A DNA stretch of 64,000 nucleotides, from contig OX459098.1 in the NCBI GenBank assembly GCA_949775045.1, positions 11,690,741 through 11,754,740 on the forward strand, given 5' to 3'. Below the pieces are notes generated by a model. That model did no database searches, was not told the DNA's origin, and saw only the letters and a list, made by a program, of their open reading frames with translations. The translations under genes were made by a program, and so were the position numbers. Positions 11,398 to 21,453 of this stretch are shown here, in pieces. Positions within the stretch are counted from its first letter, which is position 1, and the number at the start of each line of letters is the position of its first letter. The DNA is from Metridium senile. Taxonomy: Eukaryota > Cnidaria > Anthozoa > Actiniaria > Metridiidae.

Positions 11398-12096
11398 TGG
11401 CCATTACACTTTCACCTCTCCCTTCTTTCCGTTTATTTAGCCTTTAACTGATCTAGCAACGAAACAGTTACCATTGTATCATGTCATCTGAGGTTTCTTG
11501 TTTTAAACGCTAATAATACTTGATTTAGATAGTGAAAGATTGATAAACAGTTGGTTTCTATGGCTTTTTGACTTGTTGTGTTTCTATACAGGCTAAGCCT
11601 CGCTTTCACGCTGCAACTAAGCCTGCGAATGGTAGTCCAGTGGTTGATAACATAAAACTCGAAAATGGAGAATTCATTAAAACTGCACATGAGTTATATT
11701 AACCAGCATCAGAAACTCAGCACGTTTTCCTATTACTGGGCTTGCTACTGCTGGACTCTTTGCAGCCTGGATGTATCTCTGCATTTCTGATTACAGCTAT
11801 CCACAATTGCCTGTTAGTTTCTTTCTATTTTTTCTGCACCATATTTGTGATTCAGTAAATCTGTAATCAAGCAAACAAAACTATTATTAGAGACAAACTT
11901 AAGAAATCAAATGACTAAAAAACATACAAGCTAATAATTATTATGCTGTTACAAAGTTCCTAAACTGTGGACAATTAAGTACACAACAGCATGATTTTAA
12001 CTAAGATACCAAAAAAACAAAAACGTAATTTCATCAAATATTGTATCCTGATACTTTAATTATAGTTACGCCATATCAATCTTTCTTACCAAACAT
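11398..12096 (+). other. Unassigned; one possible exon at 11592-11702
   Basis: On the plus strand 11592-11702 is open after a good acceptor (ttctatacag) and reads AKPRFHAATKPANGSPVVDN, then IKLENGEFIKTAHELY and a stop. It looks more like coding than chance, but I recognise no family and find no partner exon. The rest is AT-rich and featureless. Confidence 0.2.
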
Positions 12097-12570
12097 AAAT
12101 TCAACTCTCTCAGAGTCTAGTAGAGGCTTAGCTGACCTCCTTGTTTGGAATACAACTGAGCGGCTCATCTCCTCACTTGAAAACAGCTTCTCCATCAGTT
12201 TAAGTGCACACTTGTGTGGCTCGTTCACTGGTGCCACCACAGTGCATAGGTTCAATCGATCATATATCATAAATAAACAAAATAATTCTTTCCCAACATG
12301 AAATGGTTGCATAAGAAAATAAAACTTATTCTAAAATGTGCTCTTTGCGATATCATTATGCAACTGAATACCTTGAATAACAAAGTTTGAATATATAACT
12401 TTGTATCAATGAAATTCAATGCAGGTTTCCAATTTTTCATTTTAGAGATATGTGTTTGAGTATACGATTTTACAATATTTGAGGAAAGGTAATGGAAAGC
12501 AAGTTTTACCACAATTGTAAATTTTCTCATTGTGGTACTTAAGAGTACATACCACGGTGTGTTTTTTCTT
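12097..12570 (-). pseudogene. BEN-like exon and flank, copy 2
   Basis: A near copy of 6858-7340. The minus-strand frame 12312-12076 reads LNLCTVVAPVNEPHKCALKL, MEKLFSSEEMSRS and LLDSERVE, then runs into unrelated codons. Similarity to copy 1 begins at attcaactct and ends near ggtgtgttttt. In this unit the YqaJ coding region between the two conserved ends is deleted. Confidence 0.5.
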
Positions 12571-13082
12571 CACAACTGTCAAAATCACATTGTTAAAATT
12601 TTGTTGGAAGATATATGAAGACATACCACATGAAACTATCGTAAATTTGTTAATTATATATAAATATATCAAAAACAAGTTACTATTTAAATTTTAGGAA
12701 CTGTCTCTGCCTGCCTTGATGATGAGGTGGATTCCTGTTTTGCCTTAAATCCTTTCACTCCCAGTGGGCCCACTCCCCAAGATACCTCCTTTCCCCAAGG
12801 ATATGATGGTCTTGGAATATTGTTTTTGATGTCATTGTCAAAAGATATATTGGTTCAATAAGTTGTAATTTGAATTTTATGATGAATAAAAGTCCTAAAA
12901 TTGCTATTAAAATTGCTAAATAACTTTAAAGCTATAGTGTTATTGTATATTGCTTATTTTCACATCAAGATAATGTATTTACAGATTCTGTAGTAAAATA
13001 TTGGATGCAATAAAGAAGTCTTTCTATCTGAACTACAGCTTTGTTTAAAACTAGTTCAAAATTTGAATTTGCTGCCATTTTC

Positions 13083-14396
13083 ATGAAGTCGCTAAAAGTT
13101 CCTTCTAGGCGTGTCCTTTGAGGCACTTCATGCACAGTCTTAATTCACACTTCTCACATCCCATTCTACAGAAGGATGTCTTTGCCGTGAGGCATCCTTT
13201 GCATCGTCCTTTGGACAGTGCCAAGAGAACCTTGTGTGGGATTACGTTTGCGGGAAGAGAAGCTTCCAATAAGTTCTCACGAGTTGAATCCTGAACGCTA
13301 GCTGTGTTCTCTTTGAGTGATTAGGCGAAAGATTCATCAGAATATGAGCGTTAATAAGTCCACTCCGAACCGTAATAGATATCTCCACAACTTGTTTGCT
13401 CGGCGAGAAGTGTTGTAGTATTGCCGCAGTTGATCACTCCTGTCAACTCCTCCCATGTTCTTGTTGTAGTCACCACAGGAACTGTTGGGACATCGATCTG
13501 TTTGCCATCTTTTTGCTGTCTCTTGACTGTTCCTTCCCCTCTAACATTATCTAACAACCCTCTAACAGGCTTCTTATCTGTGATTATTCTTCCCCACATG
13601 TTTTCTTGTGAGATCATACAACACTCTGTAGCCAAGTGCTTTCTCAGGTCCGCCATTTTGCTTTCCGGTGTAGACCTGGAATTGCGAGACGAAACCATGC
13701 TCTGCATCAGCTCGAATCCACACTTTTAATAGGCTTGTTAGACATGTATTGCTTAAAGCCTAGTCTTCCCTTGTACTTTATCATGCCTTCATCAATAGAA
13801 GCATTTTTTGAGACTTGATATTCCTCGTCAAATGTTGTTGACAAAGTGTCTATTAGTTGTCAAACTTTAAAAAGTTTGTCAATAGGCTCTCGTTGAGTGC
13901 TGTCATTTAGGTGCAGATATTGCCGTATTTTGTCAAACCGATTTCTTGACATTACTTTCTGAACCTCAATAACCCCTAACAGTGGATCAGTGGATCTAAA
14001 CCAAGGAATGCTTTCATCTCTTCGAGCGTGGTGTTGTGCCAATGTTGATCCGGCTTGTTTTCTTTGCACTGACTAGCGTACTTATTGGTTTCATCTACTA
14101 TTGTTGCAATCAAAGTCTCTGGGAATAGTAGTAAAAGAAAGTCAAGAGCTTTTTTATCCTCAGAAAGCAGAGATGTTGGGCCAACTTCCTCACTTCGTCT
14201 TCGCTAGTTGTACATCTGTTCACCATTTGTCTAACTTCTTCTTTATCGCTCAAACTCTCTTCTTCGCTACTAGAATCAGCAATAGAAATATCTGACACAT
14301 CATCATCTTGAACTGCAAATTCATCTACTTCAGACTGTATAAAGCGTAAAAAGTCTTAAAAAGTCCGAATCGTCATCTGAGTCAAACAAGGACGCC
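13083..14396 (-). pseudogene. piggyBac transposase, decayed
   Basis: From the ATG at 14396 the protein begins MASLFDSDDDSDF, then an acidic N-terminus, KALDFLLLLFPETLIATIVD and ETNKYASQ. The frame at 14069 gives MSRNRFDKIRQYLHLND. Near 13800 comes KNASIDEGMIKYKGR, the segment around the first catalytic aspartate of the DDE_Tnp_1_7 family. The frame 13707-13351 follows, and a C-terminal cysteine-rich domain (CKGCLTAKTSFCRMGCEKCE, then LRLCMKCLKGH) lies at about 13110-13205. Several frameshifts and stops separate the pieces, so it is inactive. The order is that of PGBD4-like transposases. Confidence 0.85.
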
Positions 14397-14409
14397 ATCT
14401 CTCAATATC

Positions 14410-14721
14410 ACTAAATTTAAAGAATAATTAAAAGAATAATTAAAAGAATTGTCAGAGGATTTAATCTTTGTTTCTGTGAGCCCAAACATAGAAAAGTTAT
14501 GGTTGAGCTCTAGGATCTGACAGCAATTGTTTAGAATTTTCAAAATTTGCATTTAGGCTTCTTATGTTGGAATGTAAACACAAGAAGTGTTTACTTGACA
14601 CGCAATTTGAAATTTCATAATTTTGGCAAAAGTCGTCTATTGAATAATTTTGAAAGTTTGACTGATTAGGAAGGTGTACTTCAGGATCTAATCCTGTAAG
14701 ATCTGTATCAATTAAAGACAT
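14410..14721 (-). pseudogene. LINE ORF2 N-terminal fragment
   Basis: The minus-strand frame from 14721 reads SKHFLCLHSNIRSLNANFEN, typical of the first strand of the LINE apurinic endonuclease. After a frame change near 14515 it continues LELNHNFSMFGLTETKIK, the next endonuclease motif. It stops against the piggyBac transposase start. ORF1 of the same element lies just upstream at 14812-15558. Confidence 0.7.
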
Positions 14722-14811
14722 GTTTATCTAGTGTTTTTTGATATAATGATAGAAGATACAAATATGAATTTATAGGTAATGATGATTATAACTTATCTGA
14801 CTTTATGCAGT

Positions 14812-15558
14812 TTAGAGTTTCTTTAAGTCTTTTTCTGAAGTAATGACAATCGCTGGGCTATTGGCGTCTTTGCGTAGAAGCACCTTCCCGTACTTGGTCC
14901 AAATAAACTTGTAGTGAAGTTCCTTTCTCTTTTGTAGGCATAGTTTGAAAATGTCCCTATTTTTCCGAGTCAGACTTTCGTTGATGTAAATATTTTTTGA
15001 TTGGTGACGATCAAGGTTGAGGTCCTTAGTGGTGAAGTCACGTAAACCATTCCTTGCACGGTAGAACTCGTCACGTACATCTCTTCGTACAAATTTAACG
15101 ATGATGGTAGGGTCGAAGGTGTTGTCGCTGCTATTTCCTTTCTTATAGATAGGCAATAAATGACTAATAGAAATGTCGTCCTCGTTAATATCGACATCGA
15201 TTAAATCGCCAATTTTTCGAACAATTTCATTTGTGTCTTCATTGACAACTAGAGGAATTCCTTTGATTTCTAGACACTCTCTTCTGATATACTGCTCCAT
15301 ATCGTCCAAATCATTCTTAACTTGATTCAATTCGTTTGTCCAGTTATTCATTTTGTTGATCACAGTAGAAGTATCCTTGATAGCTTGGTCTAATCTTGTC
15401 TCCATCGTAGAGACTTTCTTCTTTAGGATGTCATAGAAGTCAGATAAAGAGGCGAGTGATTGCTCAATTTCATTGATCTTAGAGACTTTCCCAAGTACTT
15501 TGCTAAGTTTCTTGTCAACGATTTGATTAATAGCATCAACAATCTTTTGATCCATCAT
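14812..15558 (-). CDS. LINE ORF1-type protein (coiled coil plus RRM-like)
   Basis: This uninterrupted 248-residue frame starts MMDQKIVDAINQIVDKKLSK. Residues 1-95 are heptad-rich and should form a coiled coil. The next part, CLEIKGIPLVV, DDISISHLLP and DPTIIVKFVRRDVRDEFYRA, resembles the RRM and C-terminal domain of L1-like ORF1 proteins, which bind RNA in the retrotransposition particle. ORF2 begins about 90 bp downstream at 14721. The LINE is inside the piggyBac element and lacks its 3' part, which is unusual because LINEs normally lose the 5' end; a later deletion or inversion is likely. Confidence 0.75.
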   Translation of the reverse strand: MMDQKIVDAINQIVDKKLSKVLGKVSKINEIEQSLASLSDFYDILKKKVSTMETRLDQAIKDTSTVINKMNNWTNELNQVKNDLDDMEQYIRRECLEIKGIPLVVNEDTNEIVRKIGDLIDVDINEDDISISHLLPIYKKGNSSDNTFDPTIIVKFVRRDVRDEFYRARNGLRDFTTKDLNLDRHQSKNIYINESLTRKNRDIFKLCLQKRKELHYKFIWTKYGKVLLRKDANSPAIVITSEKDLKKL

Positions 15559-15819
15559 AGTAATAAAGGAATAAAGGTAATAATAAACGAATAAAGGTAA
15601 TATACGAAAGCTAGGAGGAAAAAAAGCAAAACTAAGCCGGAGCTTCGAAAGACGCGTCCGACTCCATTGACCTTCAACGTACCAACGTACGTGTTTCTGA
15701 TTGGTTTTTAAAATGTAGTCACAACAGTGCCATATGGCATTATCGGGGGAAATTGCAATTCACACAAGAGTGCCATATGGCACTATTGGGGGTGAAAGGG
15801 TTAAATCAACTTTCCTTAC

Positions 15820-16065
15820 ATATTTCGATATCTTTCGAATCGAAATGTATCTTGCAAGTGTAAACATGGTCATTTTCAATTCTTTTCTTGAATTCTTTAT
15901 CAATCGATCGCGTTTTTGGGAGCTCGTAGAGTCAATTTTGTCTCCACTGTTTGTGCTCTTCGTTCTTTGATGCTGGAAGCTTCCAAATGCCGATGCCTTT
16001 TTCTCTTCTAGATGATCCACAGCCAACCACGGCATGGTTATGACCGGGCATAGCGAAACACTCAT
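15820..16065 (-). CDS. Possible host 5' exon next to piggyBac insertion
   Basis: An open frame from ATG 16065 (or 16032) reads [20 protein letters not shown], then a Ser/Lys-rich stretch and [13 protein letters not shown]. It ends at a good donor (gtaagg, plus 15814-15819). The sequence upstream (16150-16200) is more GC-rich and contains gccatcttgaa, as many metazoan promoters do. piggyBac sits about 10 bp beyond the donor, in what would be the first intron. I recognise no family; this could be chance. Confidence 0.3.
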
Positions 16066-16353
16066 GTGTGGTGGCTCAAAAATAGTAGTTTGGAGTCTAT
16101 AATTATAGTTAATGTCCGAAAATTGAAAAATACTTCGCTCTTAGTTACTTTGTTTACTAACCAGACGCCATCTTGAACAGTTCGCATGCACGGTCATGAC
16201 CTTGTGACCGAGCCAAAACCATAACAATAACATGCTCCTTTGAAGTTTGCCGTGTTTCATAACCAGTCCCTCCATTAACTTTGTATGGACTAAGTAATGA
16301 AGTAAAGATTCAAAGCACTAGTAGTGATTTTTTTCGAAGGTATTTTGGTGGAA

Positions 16354-16526
16354 TTAACGGTCACATGACTGGTCATAGGTCAATTGGATAAAGAACTTTC
16401 CCGAAGATATTTGAGCGACCAATTTTGCGGGGATAGGGAAAAAACCTGGGCCCACGACGAGCGGCTGGTTCAGAATTGGCGCTGGCATGCTCAATGCGTT
16501 CACGCCCGGTACCAACAAGGCACCTC
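16354..16526 (-). pseudogene. DIRS-like gag, downstream half (split by LINE)
   Basis: The minus-strand frame reads GALLVPGVNALSMPAPILNQ, PLVVGPGFFPIPAKLVAQI and SSGKF. The VVGPG...PIP.KLV..I.SG motif is one I associate with gag-like proteins of cnidarian DIRS-type elements. The frame is lost after this, so the element is truncated. The upstream half is at 21839-22267, on the far side of the inserted LINE. Confidence 0.6.
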
Positions 16527-16529
16527 TTA

Positions 16530-17110
16530 AAAATAAGTAAGTCATGTTATTACAAAAACTATTTTTCTGATAACAAATCTAATCTGAAAAAAACTTGGAA
16601 AGGCATTAAAGAAATCGTTGGCTTTAAATGCGGCAATTCAAACTTGCCATCAAAGTTAATTACAAGTGATAAAGTTGAGCTCACAAACTGTAAGTCAATT
16701 GCAAACACGTTTAACGATTTTTTTGCGAACATTGGTAGCTCACTTGCCTCCACAATTCTACCAACATCAAGTTCCCCTTTTGATTTCATGCCACCGTGCA
16801 TAGAGCAAAGTCTCAATTTTTCTCCAATTTCTACTAGTGAAATTGAGAAAGAAATAGATAATTTGAACATCAAAAAATCGATAGGCCCCTTTAGCATTCC
16901 TACGTTTTTGTTAAAAAAGATTAAACAAATCATATCTAAACCTCTAGCAGATATTTATAATTTATCTCTTTCAAATGGCACAGTTCCTGATCATTTTAAA
17001 CTAGCTAGTGTAATACCCGTATTCAAAAAAGGTTCTCAACTAGACGTTAATAATTACCGACCAATTTCTCTTTTGCCTATATTCAATAAGATACTTGAAA
17101 AACTAGTATT
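16530..17110 (+). CDS. LINE reverse transcriptase, N-terminal part
   Basis: The reading frame gives YYKNYFSDNKSNLKKTWKGI, a linker with NDFFANIGSSLA, then NIKKSIGPFSIPTFLLKKI and LASVIPVFKKGSQLDVNNYR, PISLLPIFNKILEKLVF. These are the RT-0 to RT-2 blocks of CR1/L2-type ORF2 (K.D...NYRPIS). The frame is open up to the TA where the mariner inserted, and continues at 20201. Confidence 0.85.
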
Positions 17111-17112
17111 TA

Positions 17113-17515
17113 CAGTCAAAGCACTCGAACCATGAACACTTTGGTCTTTTTTTAATCTTTTTTCGGCCTTTTTCATGCATAATTAACGGCGATCCAATCA
17201 GCGTCGACGATCTAAAAATAACAAATACATTTTTCGAGACTTTTTTCAGCATTATTCAAAACATGGTAGAGTAAATTGTAGCGCAGCAATAAAAAAGTTA
17301 TTCATTTACTGGTAACTGATTTCTATGTAATTATCTTCGATTTCCGCAGCTATTTGACGAGTTTTAGCAATTTGAATCAGTGTGACACGAAAATTAAGAT
17401 TTGTATATTCACGCTGGCGGTAAAATTCGCAACGGTTCATTGTCGGCAATGGCTTACGCTGCGGCAAACATTCAACATATAAATCAAACTTGCATTTTAT
17501 ATTTCATATTTATTA
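17113..17515 (+). repeat. Left terminal inverted repeat of mariner
   Basis: It matches the reverse complement of 19815-20198. Differences include a 2-bp gap near 17192 (gatcc versus gacatcc), ggtaga versus cgcaga near 17268, an extra 20 bp near 17355, and caacata versus caaggta at 17473-17479. The last of these destroys the splice donor present in the right copy. Confidence 0.9.
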
Positions 17516-17755
17516 ACGTTCATTTTTTACAACTTCTGTGTACGTACATTGCTTAAATTTTTTTTTGCATCCAACAAATGTAGCCAATTAAACACAACGA
17601 GAGAGATACATCATTCAAGATACCTCACAAAGAGCATTGCGCCCTTCACAATTTGCTAGATACAAAAAAATACAATAAACTTCAAAATACCGTGCATATT
17701 TCAACACAACAATATAGTTTTAGTTATCCAATTTCAACACTGGTGTTTACATAAG
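17516..17755. other. Spacer between left TIR and accessory gene
   Basis: AT-rich, without an open frame. It would form the 3' untranslated region of the minus-strand accessory gene. A polyadenylation-like aataaa-type motif is not clear. Confidence 0.4.
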
Positions 17756-18749
17756 TTACATGTGGTAATAAGTATTGCTTGTCGAACTGCTTGATGTATA
17801 ACTGGGTCCAAAAGCTTGATCATGATTGTTCAGCGGACGGTATGCATCTACGCCTCTCTTATATTCTTCAATCATCGTAGGCAGTCGCCAGTCATTAGCT
17901 GTGTCTATGGGTATTTTGTTGGTGAGTGCTCTTTGCAATATCTGCAGGTCTCGATCTAGTGCACTACGATCTACATACTTGGCTTGGTTTTGTTGCTTTA
18001 GTCGCGGTCTCATAATTGCAAAGAAGTTAGATTTTGCACGCAGTCGTGAAGCAATGAAAACGTCGTTATCGCTCTTTGCCTTTGTGTACTTGCTCTCTAG
18101 CTCTTTCAACTCTTTTTGAATCTCACGGATTTCGGTTTGTGTTTCGGGGTGTTTATCTTGTAGTTGACATACAGTTATATCAGGGCACGGAAATCCTTTA
18201 CATCTCGCTTTATTATGTCCAGATTTATGGCACAAAGTACAGACTTTACCTCGTCGACCAACAGATGCAGTAGAATATCTCTCTACTGCCTTTCTCTTTC
18301 CTTCTAGATGTTGTTTTACACTTTCAACTTGTGCACTTAGCAACTCCAAACTTTCTTTGTGCTCCATAGCTCTTCGATCTAGAGCGCTCATTGTACCTCC
18401 AGCTTCATGGCTAGATGACGAACTTGAATGGGCAGACAGCAAAGCTTGAGCATTACAAGTACTATCATAGTGTATTTTTCTCGCAGATTCTGGACGTTCA
18501 GGCTGCTGGTGCTTATTTTCTTGTGCTTTGATTTTGTTCAATTCGGCTTCTAAAACTCGTCGTTCCGCTAGTAATAACTTGTTAGGCGAGTCAAAAAATA
18601 CGTCGAGATCATCTACTTTTACATACGCCAATGACCTTCGTGATCTAAAACCTCTTGTTTCGAAATGAGGGGAAAGTCGTTCAAGTTTCATGTTCGGAGA
18701 TATGGATTTTAGCCATGAGAAAACCTCAGTTTCCCTTTCACACGCCATG
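17756..18749 (-). CDS. Accessory protein: SAM-like domain, coiled coil, CCHC knuckle
   Basis: The start chosen is the ATG at 18749 (context aacATGg); an in-frame ATG at 18820 would add 24 residues. Residues about 7-45 read VFSWLKSISPNMKLERLSPH, FETRGFRSRRSLAYVKVDDL, resembling a SAM domain. Two charged helical stretches follow, each likely to form a coiled coil. Between them is a zinc knuckle CTLCHKSGHNKARC (C-x2-C-x4-H-x4-C). The frame is intact for about 330 residues and ends STSNTYYHM. It lies 100 bp downstream of the transposase on the same strand, between the TIRs, so it belongs to the transposon. The function is unknown; the knuckle suggests nucleic-acid binding and the SAM-like part oligomerisation, both inferred. 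Confidence 0.7.
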
Positions 18750-18852
18750 TTGCGAGACTGTGACGCTAGTATAATTCTTTTAACTTTTGGCGCGGATTTT
18801 ACACGCGCTAGACCTGTCAATCAACATATCCGCAATGTCTGAAATATTCAAT

Positions 18853-19880
18853 TCAATATTCACATGGGTTTAAATGAGGGGAGTAGGCAGGCTGGAACAG
18901 TAGTTGAATACCGCTGTCTTGCAAAATACCTCTCAACAAGGGCTCTGCAAATTGTCCGTGATGAAATTTACAATTGTCCATAACAATAGTATCACCATGT
19001 TCAATGATGGCTGAACCATCGGGTCTGTAAACTGACAGAGCATCGTCAAAAAAGTTCAACATTTCCATTCCATTTGAAGGACCTTTCAGTATATCGTGAT
19101 AGTCTACTCCATGGACAGAGTGAAGTAAATTCACAGTGTAATTAGCATTCGAAGCATAGCGTTGGAACTCGACTGCACATTCACCTTTGTAAGAATGGCC
19201 GTACGTGCGGTTCCCTGATGTTACAATTACACTGGATTCATCGAAGAAATGAATTTTTGTATAGTTTATCTGTGAGACTTGATCAAGAAAATTGTTTGTA
19301 TAATCGACAACTGCTTGTGACAATGATTCTGTCGGCACCTGAGTGATTTTCTTTTTTGTCATCATACTGTCCTCTCGTACAGATTTTCGAATTGAAGATT
19401 CAGAAGGCACATTTGTAGGCAAAGATACACCATCGAGTAGCAAGCGATTCTTTAATTCAGCTGTGTATATCGTGGGTTGGCATAACTTTTCGTTTTCTAT
19501 GTACTCTGAAACCTCAGACGTTACTTTAGCTCTAGATGGACATTTCTTCACTGCGGGAAGTGATGTATTATGTTGATCGTAATATTGTACAATTTTGTTT
19601 ACATATGCTGGACTAACTCGCAATTCGTCAGCTATTGCTCTTTGTGATGTACCTTGATGATGTAAGTCAAGAATTCTCTCTCGATATATTTGTGGAAGCT
19701 CTCTTCCGTTGTCATATAAACCGCCTCGAAGGTTTATAGTGAGATTACAATTGCCTAATGTCAAAAAACAGTAAGTTTACACAATGTACACAGAAATTGT
19801 AAAAAATAAGCGAAAATAAATGTCAAATATAAAATGCAAGTTTGATTTATACCTTGAATGTTTGCCGCAGCGTAAGCCAT
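18853..19880 (-). CDS. Mariner transposase with Pax-type paired domain
   Basis: Exon 1 (19880-19853, inside the right TIR) encodes MAYAAANIQ. The donor is gtataa and the acceptor is cattag before 19754; the phases join to give QGNCNLTINLRGG. The paired domain follows: LRGGLYDNGRELPQIYRERI, LDLHHQGTSQRAIADELRVS and PAYVNKIVQYY (PAI half), then TSEVSEYIE..TIYTAELKNRLLLDGV and PSESSIRKSVRED (RED half). This is the order of Pax paired domains, including NGR.LP and the SSI..+R end. The catalytic region has HFFDESS, IVMDNCKFHH and SPHLNPCEY, an IS630/Tc1/mariner DDE triad with 38 residues between the second D and the E. The frame stops one residue after the E, so the usual C-terminal tail is missing or lost. 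The total is 309 residues. Confidence 0.85.
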
Positions 19881-20198
19881 TGCCTACAATGAACCGTTGC
19901 GAATTTTACCGCCAGCGTGAATATACAAATCTTAATTTTCGTGTCACACTGATCAATAGCTGTGGAAATCGAAGATAATTACATAGAAATCAGTTACCAG
20001 TAAATGAATAACTTTTTTATTGCTGCGCTACAATTTACTCTGCGATGTTTTGAATAATGCTGAAAAAAGTCTCGAAAAATGTATTTGTTATTTTTAGATC
20101 GTCGACGCTGATTGGATGTCGCCGTTAATTATGCATGAAAAAGGCCGAAAAAAGATTAAAAAAAGACCAAAGTGTTCATGGTTCGAGTGCTTTGACTG
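19815..20198 (-). repeat. Right terminal inverted repeat of mariner
   Basis: The partner of 17113-17515. On the minus strand it carries the transposase start codon (19880) and the first splice donor (gtataa, plus 19847-19852). Confidence 0.9.
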
Positions 20199-20200
20199 TA

Positions 20201-21453
20201 ACAGACTATTGGACTTTGTCAATAAAAATGACATTCTTTTTAATAGACAATTCGGGTTTCGTCCTAAACATTCAACTCTTCAGGCCATTCTGTCTATAAC
20301 TGACAAGATTCAAAGTGCAATCGAGGAGGGTTCCTATTCTTGCGGCATCTTCCTTGATTTGAGCAAAGCCTTTGATACAGTTAATCATGAAATTTTGTTA
20401 CAAAAGTTAGATCACTATGGCATAAGAGGTTTTGCAAATTCCTGGATTAGTTCCTATTTAACTAATCGAAGACAGTTTGTATCTCTTGGCAATACAAAGT
20501 CTGATATATCTTATATATCGTGTGGAGTTCCTCAAGGCTCTGTCCTTGGACCGATACTATTTTTACTTTACATAAATGATTTTCAAAACTCATCAGATAT
20601 ACTTAATTTTCATCTTTTTGCTGATGACTCCAATCTTTTTTATAAGAACAAAAGTTTACAGTCTCTAGAAACAATAGTGAACAATCAGTTGCAAAGAGTA
20701 AGCTGTTGGCTCTGTGCCAACAAACTTTTACTTAATGTGGATAAATCAAATTTCGTAATTTTCCATCCTGTTCAAAAAAAAGTTACTCATAACGTATGTA
20801 TACAAATTAATAACAAAATCATCAAACATGAAACTGAAATAAAATACCTAGGTATTATGCTAGATTGTCATTTAAATTGGAAGTCTCGCATATCATTTGT
20901 TTCAAGTAAGATAAAGCGTAGTATTGGTATAATTTGCAAAGCTAGACACTATATCAACCTAGATATTCTTGTAAATTTATACTATTGTTTAATTTATCCA
21001 TATTTAATATACGGCATTGTTACATGGGGTCACACATATCAATCTTCAATCAATCCTCTTCTTATTCTTCAAAAGAAGGCGTTGCGCCTAATGACATTTA
21101 GCAGTTTTGATGAGCATACCAGTCCAATTTTTCATAAATTAAAAATCTTGAAGTTCCCTGATCTCGTTTTCATCTATACAGCATTATTCATGTACGACTA
21201 TGATTCACAAAATTTACCTAATAATTTCCATCAGTACTTTTTACAAGTTAGCCAAAAACATGGCTACAACACTAGATTAGCATCTAAAAATAGTTATTCC
21301 TTGCCCAAAATTAAAACTAATTATGGAAAATTTAATATCAGATTCTGTGGTGCCAAAATCTGGAATACAATAAGTGAACCTACAAAAAAATTAAGCAGAA
21401 CCAAGTTTAAGGATCAAATCAGTTGTGATAGGATAAGAACTTATGTTTACTAA
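20201..21453 (+). CDS. LINE reverse transcriptase, C-terminal part
   Basis: This continues 16530-17110 in frame. Motifs are FRPKHSTLQAILSITDKIQS, IFLDLSKAFDTVNHEILLQK (RT catalytic D), GVPQGSVLGPILFLLYINDF and FHLFADDSNLFYKNK (the catalytic FADD box). Then come LLLNVDKSNFVIFHP, EIKYLGIMLDCHLNWKSRIS, and a C-terminal tail with WNTISEPTKKLSRTKFKDQI. The protein copies the element RNA at the nicked target. The frame is intact to the stop at 21453, so apart from the 5' truncation and the nested mariner this LINE is well preserved. About 385 bp of 3' untranslated region follow. Confidence 0.9.

Larger units (their letters stand above)
12745..15804 (-). mobile_element. piggyBac-type transposon with TTAA at both ends
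   Basis: TTAA occurs at 12745-12748 and 15801-15804. Just inside are inverted ends: atcctttcactcccagtggg on the left and, on the reverse strand at the right, ccctttcacccccaatagtg. The right end has a second subterminal copy of gtgccatatggca. The interior carries a decayed piggyBac transposase on the minus strand, plus a LINE fragment between the transposase start and the right end. The left flank has one extra A after TTAA, so the end is slightly mutated. Confidence 0.75.
17113..20198 (-). mobile_element. Paired-domain Tc1/mariner with two genes and ~400-bp TIRs
   Basis: A TA dinucleotide flanks each end (17111-17112, 20199-20200). The ends are inverted repeats of about 400 bp, 17113-17515 and 19815-20198, beginning cagtcaaagcactcgaacca. 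They are nearly identical apart from a roughly 20-bp indel and a few substitutions. Inside, on the minus strand, lie a transposase (exons 19853-19880 and 18853-19754) and a second gene (17756-18749). The TIRs are unusually long for mariner. Insertion into the LINE reverse transcriptase is precise. Confidence 0.9.
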
